Shown here piece after piece: positions 56,327 through 64,000 of a stretch of 64,000 nt of DNA (the first letter of the stretch is position 1; each line of letters starts with the position of its first letter). The position numbers were made by a program, and so were the translations under genes. The stretch is taken from assembly GCF_042655435.1 (NCBI RefSeq), contig NZ_JBHSMG010000001.1, positions 1,178,001-1,242,000 on the forward strand, written 5' to 3'. Under the pieces are notes generated by a model, which saw nothing but the letters and a program-made list of their open reading frames with translations, made no database searches and was not told where the DNA came from. Origin of the DNA: Lysinimonas soli. Its GTDB lineage: Bacteria; Actinomycetota; Actinomycetes; Actinomycetales; Microbacteriaceae.

Positions 56327-58078
56327 ATGCCCCGACTGCGATTGGCACTGGCACAGTCCAACCCCATCGTCGGTGACTTCGAGGGCAACTCGGAGCAGAT
56401 CATCGCCGCGGCGCGACGGGCATGGGAGGCCGGCGCCGACATCCTGCTGACGGGCGAGATGGCCATCAGCGGCTACCCGATCGAAGACCTCGCATCGCAG
56501 CCCGGATTTCTGCGCGCGTCGCACGTCGCCGTCGACGCACTCGCCGTCCGCCTCGCCGCGCAAGGCCTAGGCGAGCTCGTCGTGATCGTCGGGCATCCGG
56601 ACGGCCCCTTCGAACCGCGCACGCTCGGCAGCTCCAACGCGCCGACGGCGATCGCGCAGAATTGCGCGAGCGTGCTGCAGGGGGGCGAGGTGCGAGCCCG
56701 CTACGCCAAGCACCACCTGCCGAACTATTCGGTGTTCGACGAATACCGCGTCTTCATCCCGGGCGACGAGCTGCTCGTGCTCCGGGTCGCACAACCGGGG
56801 CGGCCGGCGGCGGACGTCGCGCTCATCATCTGCGAGGACCTCTGGCGCGACGGCGGCCCGATCGCCCGGGTTCTCCGCGCGGACGCCGGGCTGCTGCTGG
56901 TCATCAACGCCTCGCCCTTCGAACGGGACAAGGATGAGACGCGGCTTCCCCTCGTGACCCGGCGAGCGAGGGAGACCGGCACGATCGTGGCGTACGTCAA
57001 CATCGTCGGCGGTCAGGACGAGCTCGTGTTCGACGGCGACAGCGTCGTCGTCGACGGCGCGGGCACGATCCTGGCGCGCGCGCCGCAGTTCCGCGAGCAC
57101 CTGTTGATCGTCGATGTCGACCCGGCCGACGCGATTGATCACCCGCGGGCCGACGACGTCGTGCTCGTCGAGGTGGCCGCCCGCAACGACACCCCCGCCC
57201 GGGCAGCCGCACCGGATGTGGCCGTACTCCCCGACGATCGCGAACAGCTGTGGAACGCCCTCGTGCTCGGCTTGCGCGATTACGTGCGGAAGAACCGTTT
57301 CGCGAGCGTCGTGCTCGGGCTCTCGGGCGGCATCGACTCGAGCGTGTGCGCCGCCCTGGCCGCGGACGCGATCGGAGCGGACCGGGTGCACGGGGTGAGC
57401 ATGCCCAGCCGCTACAGCTCCCCCGGCTCGCGATCCGATGCCGACGACCTCGCCGAGCGGATCGGGCTCCACTACTCGACCCAGCCGATCGCCGAGCTCG
57501 TCCACCCGATCGAGACCCAATTGGGCCTGCGCGGAACGGCCGCCGAGAACGTGCAGGCGCGCATCCGGGGCGTCATCCTCATGGCGGAGTCGAACATGCG
57601 CGGCCATCTCGTGCTGACCACGGGCAACAAGACCGAGCTCGCGGTCGGCTATTCGACGATCTACGGTGACTCGGCCGGCGGCTTCGCCCCGATCAAGGAT
57701 GTGCCCAAGACCCAGGTCTGGGAGCTCGCCCGCTGGCGCAACGAGGCCGCCCTCGCGCGCGGGGAACGCCCCCCGATTCCCGAGAACTCGATCAGCAAGC
57801 CGCCGAGCGCCGAACTGCGTCCCGATCAGACCGACCAGGACACGCTGCCGCCGTACGAGGTGCTCGACGCCGTGCTCGACGGGTACGTGAACCGGCGCCT
57901 GGGTGTCGCCGACATCGTCGCCCAGGGCTTCGACCGCGAGGTGGTGGAGTTCGTGGCCGGCCTGGTCGACCGCGCCGAGTGGAAGCGCCGCCAAGGGGCG
58001 ATCGGACCCAAGATCTCGGGTATGGCGTTCGGTCGTGACCGGCGCGTGCCGATCACGTCCCGGTGGGCGGGCCGATGA
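56327..58078 (+). CDS. nadE: Glutamine-dependent NAD+ synthase
   Basis: Final step of NAD+ synthesis, drawing ammonia from glutamine. The N-terminal carbon-nitrogen hydrolase domain has the full triad: E44 (TGEMAISGY), K128 (RYAKHHL) and C169 (ALIICEDLW). The synthetase domain starts near residue 300 with VVLGLSGGIDSSVCAALA and TGNKTELAVGYSTIYGD. It is 583 residues. Its stop overlaps the next ATG by 4 bp. Confidence 0.94.
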   Translation: MPRLRLALAQSNPIVGDFEGNSEQIIAAARRAWEAGADILLTGEMAISGYPIEDLASQPGFLRASHVAVDALAVRLAAQGLGELVVIVGHPDGPFEPRTLGSSNAPTAIAQNCASVLQGGEVRARYAKHHLPNYSVFDEYRVFIPGDELLVLRVAQPGRPAADVALIICEDLWRDGGPIARVLRADAGLLLVINASPFERDKDETRLPLVTRRARETGTIVAYVNIVGGQDELVFDGDSVVVDGAGTILARAPQFREHLLIVDVDPADAIDHPRADDVVLVEVAARNDTPARAAAPDVAVLPDDREQLWNALVLGLRDYVRKNRFASVVLGLSGGIDSSVCAALAADAIGADRVHGVSMPSRYSSPGSRSDADDLAERIGLHYSTQPIAELVHPIETQLGLRGTAAENVQARIRGVILMAESNMRGHLVLTTGNKTELAVGYSTIYGDSAGGFAPIKDVPKTQVWELARWRNEAALARGERPPIPENSISKPPSAELRPDQTDQDTLPPYEVLDAVLDGYVNRRLGVADIVAQGFDREVVEFVAGLVDRAEWKRRQGAIGPKISGMAFGRDRRVPITSRWAGR

Positions 58079-58770
58079 CGACGACCACCGATCTCGGCTG
58101 GCGACTCGGCTACCGCCTGGCCGCATTCGTGCCGTACGTCGCCGTGACGGTCGTGCAGCTCGTCACGAAGTTCACCAACGACAGCGCGCTCGACCACGTC
58201 ACGAAGGCGCTCGAGATGCCGACTCTCGCGGCAGGAGCCGCGGTCGTGCTGCTGGGTTCGACGCCTCGGCCCCGCCCACCGGTGACGGCGCTGCTGTTCG
58301 CAGGTCTCGCTCTCTCGTGGCTGGGCGACGTCTTCCTGGACCGGCTCACGCTGGGTCTCGGACTGTTCTTCGCGGCCCACCTGGCCTACATCTCGATGTT
58401 CGAGCTCTCCTTCCGACCGCGGCGACCCTCACCGTTCGGCCTGCTCGCGATCCCGTGGTTCGCGGCCCTCCTGGCCCTTCTGGCCCCGCACCTGGGCGGG
58501 ATGCTGCCGCTCGTCGCGCTCTACGGGGCGGCGCTGGGGTTCATGGCCGTCGCCTCGACGCGAGGCACCGCGCTCACGAGCGTGGGCGGCATCCTGTTCC
58601 TCGCCTCGGACTCGTTCCTCGCCTTCCGGCTGTTCACGCCCCTGTTCCAGGACGACGTCTCGGAGTTCCTGATCATGCTCGCCTACCTGGCGGCGCAGGC
58701 CTGCATCGTCCTCGGGATGCTGCTTTCCCGCCCCCGCACCAACCCGCCCTCGACGGTCGCCGAAGCCTAG
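58075..58770 (+). CDS. Lysoplasmalogenase-family (YhhN) membrane protein
   Basis: Integral membrane protein with about eight hydrophobic segments, 231 residues. The YhhN/TMEM86 signature includes LFAGLALSWLGDVFLDRLTLGLGLFFAAHLAYI and the later ILFLASDSFLAFRLF. Mammalian relatives hydrolyse lysoplasmalogen; the bacterial substrate is not established. ATG overlaps nadE, so co-translation is likely. The last codons overlap the panB -10 hexamer. Confidence 0.82.
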   Translation: MTTTTDLGWRLGYRLAAFVPYVAVTVVQLVTKFTNDSALDHVTKALEMPTLAAGAAVVLLGSTPRPRPPVTALLFAGLALSWLGDVFLDRLTLGLGLFFAAHLAYISMFELSFRPRRPSPFGLLAIPWFAALLALLAPHLGGMLPLVALYGAALGFMAVASTRGTALTSVGGILFLASDSFLAFRLFTPLFQDDVSEFLIMLAYLAAQACIVLGMLLSRPRTNPPSTVAEA

Positions 58771-58773
58771 ACT
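58768..58773 (+). promoter_or_regulatory. -10 hexamer TAGACT overlapping an upstream stop, leaderless start of panB
   Basis: TAGACT begins with the TAG stop codon of the YhhN gene and ends 6 nt before the panB ATG at 58780. Confidence 0.5.
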
Positions 58774-58779
58774 GACGCC

Positions 58780-59595
58780 ATGGCAGACGCAGTGATCAAG
58801 CGAGTCCGCACCCGGCACTTTCAGAACGCCAAGGAGCAGGGCATCAAGATCACCGGCCTCACGAGCTACGACATGCTCACCGCCGCGATCTTCGACCAGG
58901 CAGGCATCGACTTCCTGCTGGTCGGCGACTCGGCCGGCAACAACGTCTTCGGCTACGACACGACGCTGCCCGTCACGCTCGATCAGCTGATCCCGCTCAC
59001 GCGCGCGGTCGCCGGAGCGGTCAAGCGCGCCTTCGTCGTCGGGGACATGCCGTTCGGTTCATATGAGACCGGCCCCGACGAGGCGCTGCACTCCGCGTTC
59101 CGCTTCATGAAGGAGACCGGCGCCCACGCCGTCAAGCTCGAGGGCGGCGTGCGCAGCGCCGAGCAGATCCGCCGGATCGTCTCGGCCGGCATCCCCGTCA
59201 TGGCGCACATCGGCTTCACCCCGCAGAGCGAGCACCAGCTCGGCGGCCACGTGATCCAGGGACGCGGCGAGGGCGTCGAGCAGCTGCTCGCCGACGCGCA
59301 CGCCGTCGAAGACGCCGGGGCGTTCGCGGTCGTGCTCGAGATGGTCCCCGCCGAGGCCGCCAAACGTGTCACCGATGAGCTGAAGATCCCCACGATCAGC
59401 GTGGGCGCCGGGCCGCACACCACCGGGCAGCTGCTCGTCTGGACCGACTGGGCCGGGCTCACGCAGGGCCGCATTCCGAGCTTCGTCAAGCAGTACGCCA
59501 ACCTGTCGCAGGTGCTGACGGATGCCGCGAAGGCCTGGACCGCCGACGTCGTCTCGGGCGCGTACCCCGGCCCGGAGAACAGCTACCAGGGCTGA
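58780..59595 (+). CDS. panB: 3-methyl-2-oxobutanoate hydroxymethyltransferase
   Basis: First step of pantothenate (and so CoA) synthesis: adds a hydroxymethyl group to 2-oxoisovalerate using methylene-tetrahydrofolate. Family patterns: LTSYDMLTAAIFDQAGIDFLLVGDSAGN, VKLEGGVRSAEQIR, HIGFTPQSEHQLGG and GAGPHTTGQLLV. It is 271 residues, full length. panC and panD are not in this window. Confidence 0.95.
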   Translation: MADAVIKRVRTRHFQNAKEQGIKITGLTSYDMLTAAIFDQAGIDFLLVGDSAGNNVFGYDTTLPVTLDQLIPLTRAVAGAVKRAFVVGDMPFGSYETGPDEALHSAFRFMKETGAHAVKLEGGVRSAEQIRRIVSAGIPVMAHIGFTPQSEHQLGGHVIQGRGEGVEQLLADAHAVEDAGAFAVVLEMVPAEAAKRVTDELKIPTISVGAGPHTTGQLLVWTDWAGLTQGRIPSFVKQYANLSQVLTDAAKAWTADVVSGAYPGPENSYQG

Positions 59596-59609
59596 GCGGG
59601 AGTCGCGCG

Positions 59610-60425
59610 ATGGCTCGGTACCACGTCGGGATGTCCGGCTGGGTGTACGAGCCCTGGCGCGGTGAGTTCTACCCCAGGGGGCTTCGGCAGTCCGACGAGC
59701 TCGCCTACGCGGCCTCGCGGGTCAACTCGATCGAGCTCAACGGCTCGTTCTACTCGCTGCAGAAGCCGGCCAGCTGGCAGAAGTGGCGCGAGGCCACCCC
59801 CGACGACTTCGTGTTCTCGGTCAAGGCGCCCCGTTTCATCACGCACATCCGCCGTCTCGACGACGTGGCGGAGCCGGTCGCCAATTTCTTCGCCTCGGGG
59901 GTACTCGCCCTGGGCGCGAAGCTGGGCCCCATCCTGTGGCAGCTGCCGCCGAACCTCGACTTCGACCCCGAGCAGCTCGAGACGTTCCTGACTCTGCTGC
60001 CGCACACCACGAGCGAGGCGGTCGCGGTGGCGAAGGGGCGCAGCGAACGGATGACGGGCAAGGAGTACCTCGAGACCGACGCAGAGAGACCCGTGCGGCA
60101 CGCCATCGAGCCGCGCAACTTCAGCTTCGACGACCAGCAATTCGCGTCGCTTCTCGAAGCGCACGGCGTCGCCGCGGTGCTCGGCGACAGCGCCGGACGC
60201 TGGCCCAAGCTCGACTGGGTCACCGCCGACTTCGCCTACGCGCGACTGCACGGTGACAAGGAGCTCTACACGAGCGGCTACGACGCCGCGGGGCTCGACG
60301 AATGGGAGGAGTGGACCCGCGACCACCTCGATCACGACCGCGACGTCTACGTGTACTTCGACAACGACCAGAAGGTGCGGGCGCCCTTCGACGCCATGGA
60401 ACTGCTGAAGCGGCTGACGGGCTAG
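59610..60425 (+). CDS. DUF72 domain-containing protein
   Basis: TIM-barrel-like conserved protein of unknown function, 271 residues. The DUF72 pattern is clear: HVGMSGWVYEPWRGEFYPRGLRQSDELAYAASRVNSIELNGSFY, KAPRFITHIRRL, and YFDNDQKVRAPFDAMELL. GGGAG precedes the ATG. No catalytic claim is possible from sequence. It begins 14 bp after panB and converges on the small SPOR gene. Confidence 0.87.
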   Translation: MARYHVGMSGWVYEPWRGEFYPRGLRQSDELAYAASRVNSIELNGSFYSLQKPASWQKWREATPDDFVFSVKAPRFITHIRRLDDVAEPVANFFASGVLALGAKLGPILWQLPPNLDFDPEQLETFLTLLPHTTSEAVAVAKGRSERMTGKEYLETDAERPVRHAIEPRNFSFDDQQFASLLEAHGVAAVLGDSAGRWPKLDWVTADFAYARLHGDKELYTSGYDAAGLDEWEEWTRDHLDHDRDVYVYFDNDQKVRAPFDAMELLKRLTG

Positions 60426-60428
60426 CCC

Positions 60429-60608
60429 TCAGTCGTCATCCCCCTCGGCGGCGTCCTCCTTCGCCCAGGCCCGCGCGCGTTCCTGCGCGATCTCGGGGGC
60501 GCGCGCCGCGTCTTCCCGCGTCGCATACGGCCCGTCACGATCCGATCCCAGCGACTTGGGGCCCTCTTCGACCTCGCCGGTCTTGTGGTTGTACCACCAC
60601 TGCGTCAT
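60429..60608 (-). CDS. Small SPOR-type protein
   Basis: A 59-residue protein beginning MTQWWYNHKTGEVEEGPKS. Small actinobacterial proteins with a W-x-Y-N start and TGEVEEG and GPYATREDA stretches are commonly annotated as SPOR-domain proteins and lie beside map, as this one does. SPOR domains elsewhere bind denuded glycan strands at the septum, but this fragment is much shorter than a full SPOR domain, so the function is open. A -10 hexamer is 6 nt before the ATG. Confidence 0.78.
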   Translation of the reverse strand: MTQWWYNHKTGEVEEGPKSLGSDRDGPYATREDAARAPEIAQERARAWAKEDAAEGDDD

Positions 60609-60614
60609 GCCGCC

Positions 60615-60620
60615 AGCCTA
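60615..60620 (-). promoter_or_regulatory. -10 hexamer TAGGCT, leaderless start of the small SPOR gene
   Basis: TAGGCT on the minus strand ends 6 nt before the ATG at 60608. It faces the map promoter across 37 bp. Confidence 0.5.
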
Positions 60621-60657
60621 ACCGCGTCGACGTCCGGCCCGGCAGTCCCGCGGCTCG

Positions 60658-60663
60658 TAGAAT
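60658..60663 (+). promoter_or_regulatory. -10 hexamer TAGAAT, leaderless start of map
   Basis: TAGAAT differs from TATAAT at one base and ends 6 nt before the map ATG at 60670. Confidence 0.6.
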
Positions 60664-60669
60664 CGGGGC

Positions 60670-61554
60670 ATGTCCCGGGACGAGCACGGCCGCCTCCTCC
60701 CCGGACGGATCTCGGCGCCGCGCCCCGTGCCCACCACGATCCCCCGCCCCGAGTACGTCGGCAAGGCGGGCCCCCGCGACTACGACGGCGACGACCGCTA
60801 CGACCCCGCCGAGATCGAGCGCATCCGCACCAGCGGCCGGATCGCGGCACAGGCTCTGGAGGCGGTGGCCGCCGCCATCCGGCCCGGCGTCACGACCGAC
60901 GCCCTCGACGCGATCGGTCACGAGTTCCTGATCACCCACGACGCCTATCCCTCGACGCTCGGATATCGCGGCTACCGCAAGTCGATCTGCACCTCGATCA
61001 ACGAGGTGATCTGCCATGGAATCCCCGACGACACCGTCCTGCTGGAGGGTGACATCGTCAACATCGACATCACGGCGTTCCACGACGGCATGCATGGCGA
61101 CCTCAACGCGACCTTCGCCGTCGGTGAGATCTCGCCAGAGACCACGGATCTCGTCAGCCACACCCGCGAGGCCCTCGCCCGGGGAATCAGGGCCGTGGCT
61201 CCCGGCCGCTCGATCAACGTGATCGGCCGCGCGATCGAGAGCTACGCCAAGCGGTTCGGGTACGGGGTCGTCAAGGACTACACCGGGCACGGGGTCGGTT
61301 CGGCCTTCCACTCCGGGCTCGTCATCCCGCACTACGACGCCTCCCCCGGCTTCGCCACGGTCATGGAGCCCGGCATGGTCTTCACGATCGAACCGATGCT
61401 GACGATGGGTACTCCCGCCCACCCCGGCACGACCGAGTGGGACGAGTGGGCCGACGGCTGGACGGTCGTCACCCGCGACCGCAGCCTGACCGCCCAGTTC
61501 GAACACACCCTGGTCGTCACCGAGCGCGGCGCCGATATCCTGACCCTGCCCTGA
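60670..61554 (+). CDS. map: Type I methionine aminopeptidase
   Basis: Removes the initiator methionine from new proteins; dinuclear metal enzyme. The metal-binding set is visible in NIDITAFHDGMHGDLNATF (two aspartates), GHGVGSAFHSG (histidine), FTIEPM and the final glutamate of QFEHTLVVTE. An N-terminal extension of about 40 residues (PRPVPTTIPRPEYVGK) is typical of actinobacterial Map with SH3-binding-like sequence. It is 294 residues. ppgK follows after 19 bp. Confidence 0.94.
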   Translation: MSRDEHGRLLPGRISAPRPVPTTIPRPEYVGKAGPRDYDGDDRYDPAEIERIRTSGRIAAQALEAVAAAIRPGVTTDALDAIGHEFLITHDAYPSTLGYRGYRKSICTSINEVICHGIPDDTVLLEGDIVNIDITAFHDGMHGDLNATFAVGEISPETTDLVSHTREALARGIRAVAPGRSINVIGRAIESYAKRFGYGVVKDYTGHGVGSAFHSGLVIPHYDASPGFATVMEPGMVFTIEPMLTMGTPAHPGTTEWDEWADGWTVVTRDRSLTAQFEHTLVVTERGADILTLP

Positions 61555-61573
61555 CCGCCTCGAGAGGACCCAC

Positions 61574-62326
61574 GTGAGCACCCTGGCCATCGGAATCGAT
61601 ATCGGCGGAACCGGCATCAAGGGAGCTCTCGTCGACGTCGACGCCGGCGAGCTGGTCAGCGAGCGCTTCAAGGTGCCCACGCCCGAGGGCGGCGAACCGG
61701 ACGCGATCATCGCCGAGGTCGTGAAGATGCTCGAGGGCATGGGGCCGAAGGCCGACGGCGTTCCGGTCGGGGTCTGCTTTCCCGCGATCATCCTGAACGG
61801 GCGCACCATGTCGGCGGCCAACGTGTCGAAGAAGTGGGTCGGGCTCGACGCGGAGGCGGCGTTCGAGAGGGCCCTGCACCGCGATATCACCTTCATCAAC
61901 GACGCGGATGCCGCGGCCGTCGCCGAAGCCCGCTACGGCGCGGCGAAGGGCAAGTCGGGCCTCGTGATCCTCACGACCCTCGGCACCGGCATCGGCAGCG
62001 GCCTGCTCTACAACGGCGTTCTGATCCCGAATGCCGAACTCGGGCACCTCGTGGTGAGCGGCAAGGACGCCGAGAAGCGCGCCTCCTACTCGGCGAAGGA
62101 ACGCGAGGGGCTGGACTGGAAGCAGTGGGCCCGGCGGCTGCAGAAGTACTACGAGACGCTCGACTTCCTGTTCTCGCCCGACCTCATCATCGTCGGCGGA
62201 GGCGTCTCGAAGAGTTACGAGGAATTCCTGCCGCTGCTGAAGCTGCGTCCTCCCATCGTGCCCGCCGCGCTGCGCAACAACGCGGGCATCCTCGGCGCCG
62301 CGGCGATGGCGGTGCACGCCCGTTAG
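61574..62326 (+). CDS. ppgK: Polyphosphate glucokinase
   Basis: Phosphorylates glucose using inorganic polyphosphate, and often ATP. ROK-like fold with AIGIDIGGTGIKGALVD, VNDADAAAVAEARYG (here FINDADAAAVAEARYG), and LGTGIGSGLLYNGVLIPNAELGH. It is 250 residues. Start is GTG with GAGAGG about 8 nt before it. Typical of actinobacteria. A hairpin follows. Confidence 0.93.
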   Translation: MSTLAIGIDIGGTGIKGALVDVDAGELVSERFKVPTPEGGEPDAIIAEVVKMLEGMGPKADGVPVGVCFPAIILNGRTMSAANVSKKWVGLDAEAAFERALHRDITFINDADAAAVAEARYGAAKGKSGLVILTTLGTGIGSGLLYNGVLIPNAELGHLVVSGKDAEKRASYSAKEREGLDWKQWARRLQKYYETLDFLFSPDLIIVGGGVSKSYEEFLPLLKLRPPIVPAALRNNAGILGAAAMAVHAR

Positions 62327-62342
62327 GGATACGCGCGCGGCC

Positions 62343-62366
62343 GTTAGGGAGTCGTTAGTCCCTGAC
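62343..62366 (+). terminator. Short hairpin after ppgK
   Basis: GTTAGGGA, eight-base loop, then TCCCTGAC: an 8-bp stem with one G-U pair, 16 bp after the ppgK stop. It may end ppgK mRNA or form part of the kdp leader. Confidence 0.45.
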
Positions 62367-62390
62367 CCGGGTCGTGCCGCAGGGTATTGA

Positions 62391-62444
62391 CTCCATCCGT
62401 GGCATTCGCCGCAGCGCACTTGCACGTGCTTTGACCGGATGGAG
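62391..62444 (+). promoter_or_regulatory. Leader inverted repeat that can sequester the kdp leader-gene ribosome-binding site
   Basis: CTCCATCCG (62391-62399) pairs exactly with CGGATGGAG (62436-62444). The 3' arm includes GGAG, the ribosome-binding site of the 27-codon gene at 62453. A small palindrome GCACGTGC lies in the loop. If the 5' arm is transcribed, this could gate translation of the kdp operon; if not, it may be a protein operator. Confidence 0.45.
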
Positions 62445-62452
62445 AAGACTCC

Positions 62453-62536
62453 GTGCTCGACGTCATCTATGTCGTTGCGATCCTGGCCCTCACCGCTCTC
62501 GTCGTCCTCGTGGCGAAGGGGGTCGAGAAGCTGTGA
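62453..62536 (+). CDS. 27-residue membrane peptide ahead of kdpF
   Basis: A GTG-start gene for 27 residues: acidic start (LDVIY), one hydrophobic helix (VVAILALTALVVLVA), basic end (KGVEKL). GGAG precedes the GTG by 8 nt. It overlaps kdpF by 4 bp. Small proteins ending in GxERL-like tails occur beside kdp in other bacteria by my recollection, so this could be a Kdp accessory subunit or a leader peptide. No known name. Confidence 0.6.
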   Translation: MLDVIYVVAILALTALVVLVAKGVEKL

Positions 62537-62622
62537 TCGTGTTCTCGATCATCGCCGGCGTACTCGCCGTCGCCGCAATCGGCTACGTCATCGTCGCCCT
62601 GGTACGTCCGGAGCGGTTCTGA
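62533..62622 (+). CDS. kdpF: Potassium-transporting ATPase small subunit KdpF
   Basis: KdpF stabilises the KdpABC potassium-importing ATPase. The 29-residue peptide is a single hydrophobic helix ending LVRPERF, the KdpF hallmark. GTG start within the end of the preceding gene and a TGATG junction with kdpA indicate translational coupling through the three genes. Too short to be found by size-limited gene calling. Confidence 0.87.
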   Translation: MIVFSIIAGVLAVAAIGYVIVALVRPERF

Positions 62623-64000
62623 TGACGCCCGTCGGCACCGAGTGGGTGCTCTTCGCCGCCCAGCTGATCACCCTGATCGTCCTGTTGGGCCTCGGGCACG
62701 TGCTGCTCGGCGATTACATGGCCCGGGTCTACACCGATCCCAAGCACCTCAAGCTCGAGCGCGGCTTCTATCGCGTCATCGGAGCGAGCGGCGACGCCGA
62801 GCAGAGCTGGGGGGCGTACCTGCGCTCGGTCCTGGCCTTCTCGGCGGTCGGGGTGCTCGTCGTCTACCTGTTCCAGCGCATCCAGACCTGGCTGCCGATG
62901 TCGCTCGGCCTCTCCCAGCCGAGCGAACCCCTGTCGTTCAACACGGCGATCTCGTTCGTGACCAACACGAACTGGCAGTCGTACTCGCCCGAGACCACCC
63001 TCGGCTACACGGTGCAGATGCTCGCCCTCGCCGTGCAGAACTTCGTATCGGCCGCCGTCGGCATCGCGGTCGCCATCGCCCTCGTGCGCGGGTTCATGTA
63101 CCGCCGCAGCGGCACGATCGGCAACTTCTGGGTCGACCTCACTCGCGGGATCCTGCGCATCCTGCTGCCGATCTCGGTCGTCGCGGCCGTCATCCTGATC
63201 GCCGGAGGCGTCATCCAGAACTTCGCGGGCTTCCAGCACGTGACGACGATCACCGGATCGACCGCCACCATTCCGGGCGGCCCGGTCGCCTCGCAGGAGG
63301 CGATCAAGGAGCTCGGGACCAACGGTGGCGGGTTCTTCAACGCGAACTCCGCCCACCCGTTCGAGAACCCGACCGCCTGGACGAACCTGTTCGAGATCTT
63401 CCTGTTCCTGCTCATCCCGTTCGCGCTCCCGCGCACCTTCGGCCGGATGCTCGGCGACCGTCGCCAAGGCGTCGCGATCGTCGCGACCATGGCCATCTTC
63501 TGGGTGACCTCGAACCTCCTGCTGGCCTGGGCGGAACTCAGCGCCCACGGCACGGCGCCGCAGCTCGCCGGCGGGGCCATGGAGGGCAAGGAGGATCGCT
63601 TCGGCATCGTCGCCTCCACGATCTTCGGCTCGTCCACGACGCTCACCTCCACAGGCGCCGTGAACTCGATGCACGACAGCTACACGGCGCTCGGCGGCGC
63701 GGTGACCCTGACCGACATGATGCTCGGCGAGGTCGCGCCCGGCGGCGTCGGGGCGGGGCTCTACGGCATCCTGATGCTCGCCGTGATCGCGGTCTTCGTG
63801 GCCGGCCTCATGGTCGGGCGCACGCCCGAGTACCTGGGCAAGAAGATCGGCCCGCGCGAGATGAAGCTCGCGAGCCTCTACATCCTCGCCACCCCGACCC
63901 TCGTGCTGCTCGGCACGGGCCTCAGCTTCGCGATCCCCGCGGTGCGGGCCGAGCTCGAGAAGACCTCGATCTGGAACCCGGGCCTGCACGGCTTCAGCGA
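62622..64000 (+). CDS. kdpA: Potassium-transporting ATPase subunit KdpA (runs off right edge)
   Basis: Potassium-binding channel-like subunit of the KdpFABC pump, used when external K+ is scarce. The visible 459 residues cover most of the protein, including the selectivity-filter-like GTNGGGFFNANSAHPFENPTAW and the later TGAVNSMHDSYTALGG. Start ATG overlaps the kdpF stop. kdpB and kdpC are expected beyond the edge. Confidence 0.94.
   Translation, partial: MTPVGTEWVLFAAQLITLIVLLGLGHVLLGDYMARVYTDPKHLKLERGFYRVIGASGDAEQSWGAYLRSVLAFSAVGVLVVYLFQRIQTWLPMSLGLSQPSEPLSFNTAISFVTNTNWQSYSPETTLGYTVQMLALAVQNFVSAAVGIAVAIALVRGFMYRRSGTIGNFWVDLTRGILRILLPISVVAAVILIAGGVIQNFAGFQHVTTITGSTATIPGGPVASQEAIKELGTNGGGFFNANSAHPFENPTAWTNLFEIFLFLLIPFALPRTFGRMLGDRRQGVAIVATMAIFWVTSNLLLAWAELSAHGTAPQLAGGAMEGKEDRFGIVASTIFGSSTTLTSTGAVNSMHDSYTALGGAVTLTDMMLGEVAPGGVGAGLYGILMLAVIAVFVAGLMVGRTPEYLGKKIGPREMKLASLYILATPTLVLLGTGLSFAIPAVRAELEKTSIWNPGLHGFS

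Noticed and set aside
62374..62532. Extension of the kdpF frame upstream
   Set aside because: It runs through the leader hairpin and the leader gene; the KdpF hallmark starts at the overlapping GTG.

Overview
The window is ordinary chromosomal DNA from a high-GC actinobacterium, most likely a Microbacteriaceae member. The evidence is gene content: DUF3000, DUF3159, DUF3710, DUF3093, DUF4191, DUF4193 and DUF7455 proteins, SepH, a polyphosphate glucokinase, paired GlnA/GlnE/GlnA2, ParE/ParC topoisomerase IV, and GlnR-type operators. No prophage, insertion sequence, CRISPR array, tRNA or rRNA was seen. No gene-free stretch exceeds about 250 bases.

Layout. 1-2 kb: an ammonium transporter (cut by the left edge, with a GlnR box) diverging from NhaA. 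2-8.6 kb: ZapE-like ATPase, rhodanese, SufE, a RibD-like reductase, a membrane-anchored hydrolase, DUF3000 and RNase D. 8.6-12 kb: the FadA-FadB beta-oxidation pair. 12-20 kb: an MFS exporter, an aldo/keto reductase with its MerR regulator, Dxs and aconitase. 20-24 kb: a block of actinobacterial conserved proteins (DUF3159, DUF3710, Dut, DUF3093, DUF4193, SepH). 24-33 kb: a phosphatase, ParC, an FAD oxidoreductase, an esterase, ParE and DUF7455. 33-40 kb: an acyltransferase, an unusual GatD/MurT pair directly behind the principal sigma factor gene, an MFS protein and a PAC2 protein. 40-49 kb: PepA and a lipoate block (Lpd, an E2 acyltransferase with a long PEPVAA linker, a predicted pseudokinase, LipB, LipA). 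49-56 kb: a nitrogen block (GlnA with tandem GlnR boxes, GlnE, GlnA2). 56-64 kb: NadE, a YhhN protein, PanB, DUF72, a small SPOR-type protein, Map, PpgK, and the start of a kdp operon with two tiny membrane-protein genes ahead of kdpA, which runs off the right edge.

How the genes work together. Amt, GlnA, GlnE and GlnA2 form a nitrogen-assimilation group; GlnA carries the adenylylation tyrosine that GlnE would modify, and amt and glnA share GlnR boxes. LipB and LipA lipoylate E2 subunits such as the one encoded 2-3 kb away. FadA and FadB form a beta-oxidation unit.

Most interesting points. (1) The GatD homologue lacks the catalytic cysteine and its MurT partner lacks the cysteine zinc ribbon. 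This fits the cell wall of Microbacteriaceae, where the D-Glu alpha-carboxyl is used for cross-linking rather than amidated; the pair may be a repurposed amino-acid ligase. (2) At least 18 genes have a TAnnnT hexamer exactly 6-7 nt before the start codon, pointing to widespread leaderless transcription. (3) The MerR gene has a MerR-type 19-bp-spacer promoter over a 24-bp perfect palindrome and is predicted leaderless. (4) A transmembrane pseudokinase sits in the lipoate block. (5) An inverted repeat at the kdp leader can pair with the ribosome-binding site of a 27-codon gene.
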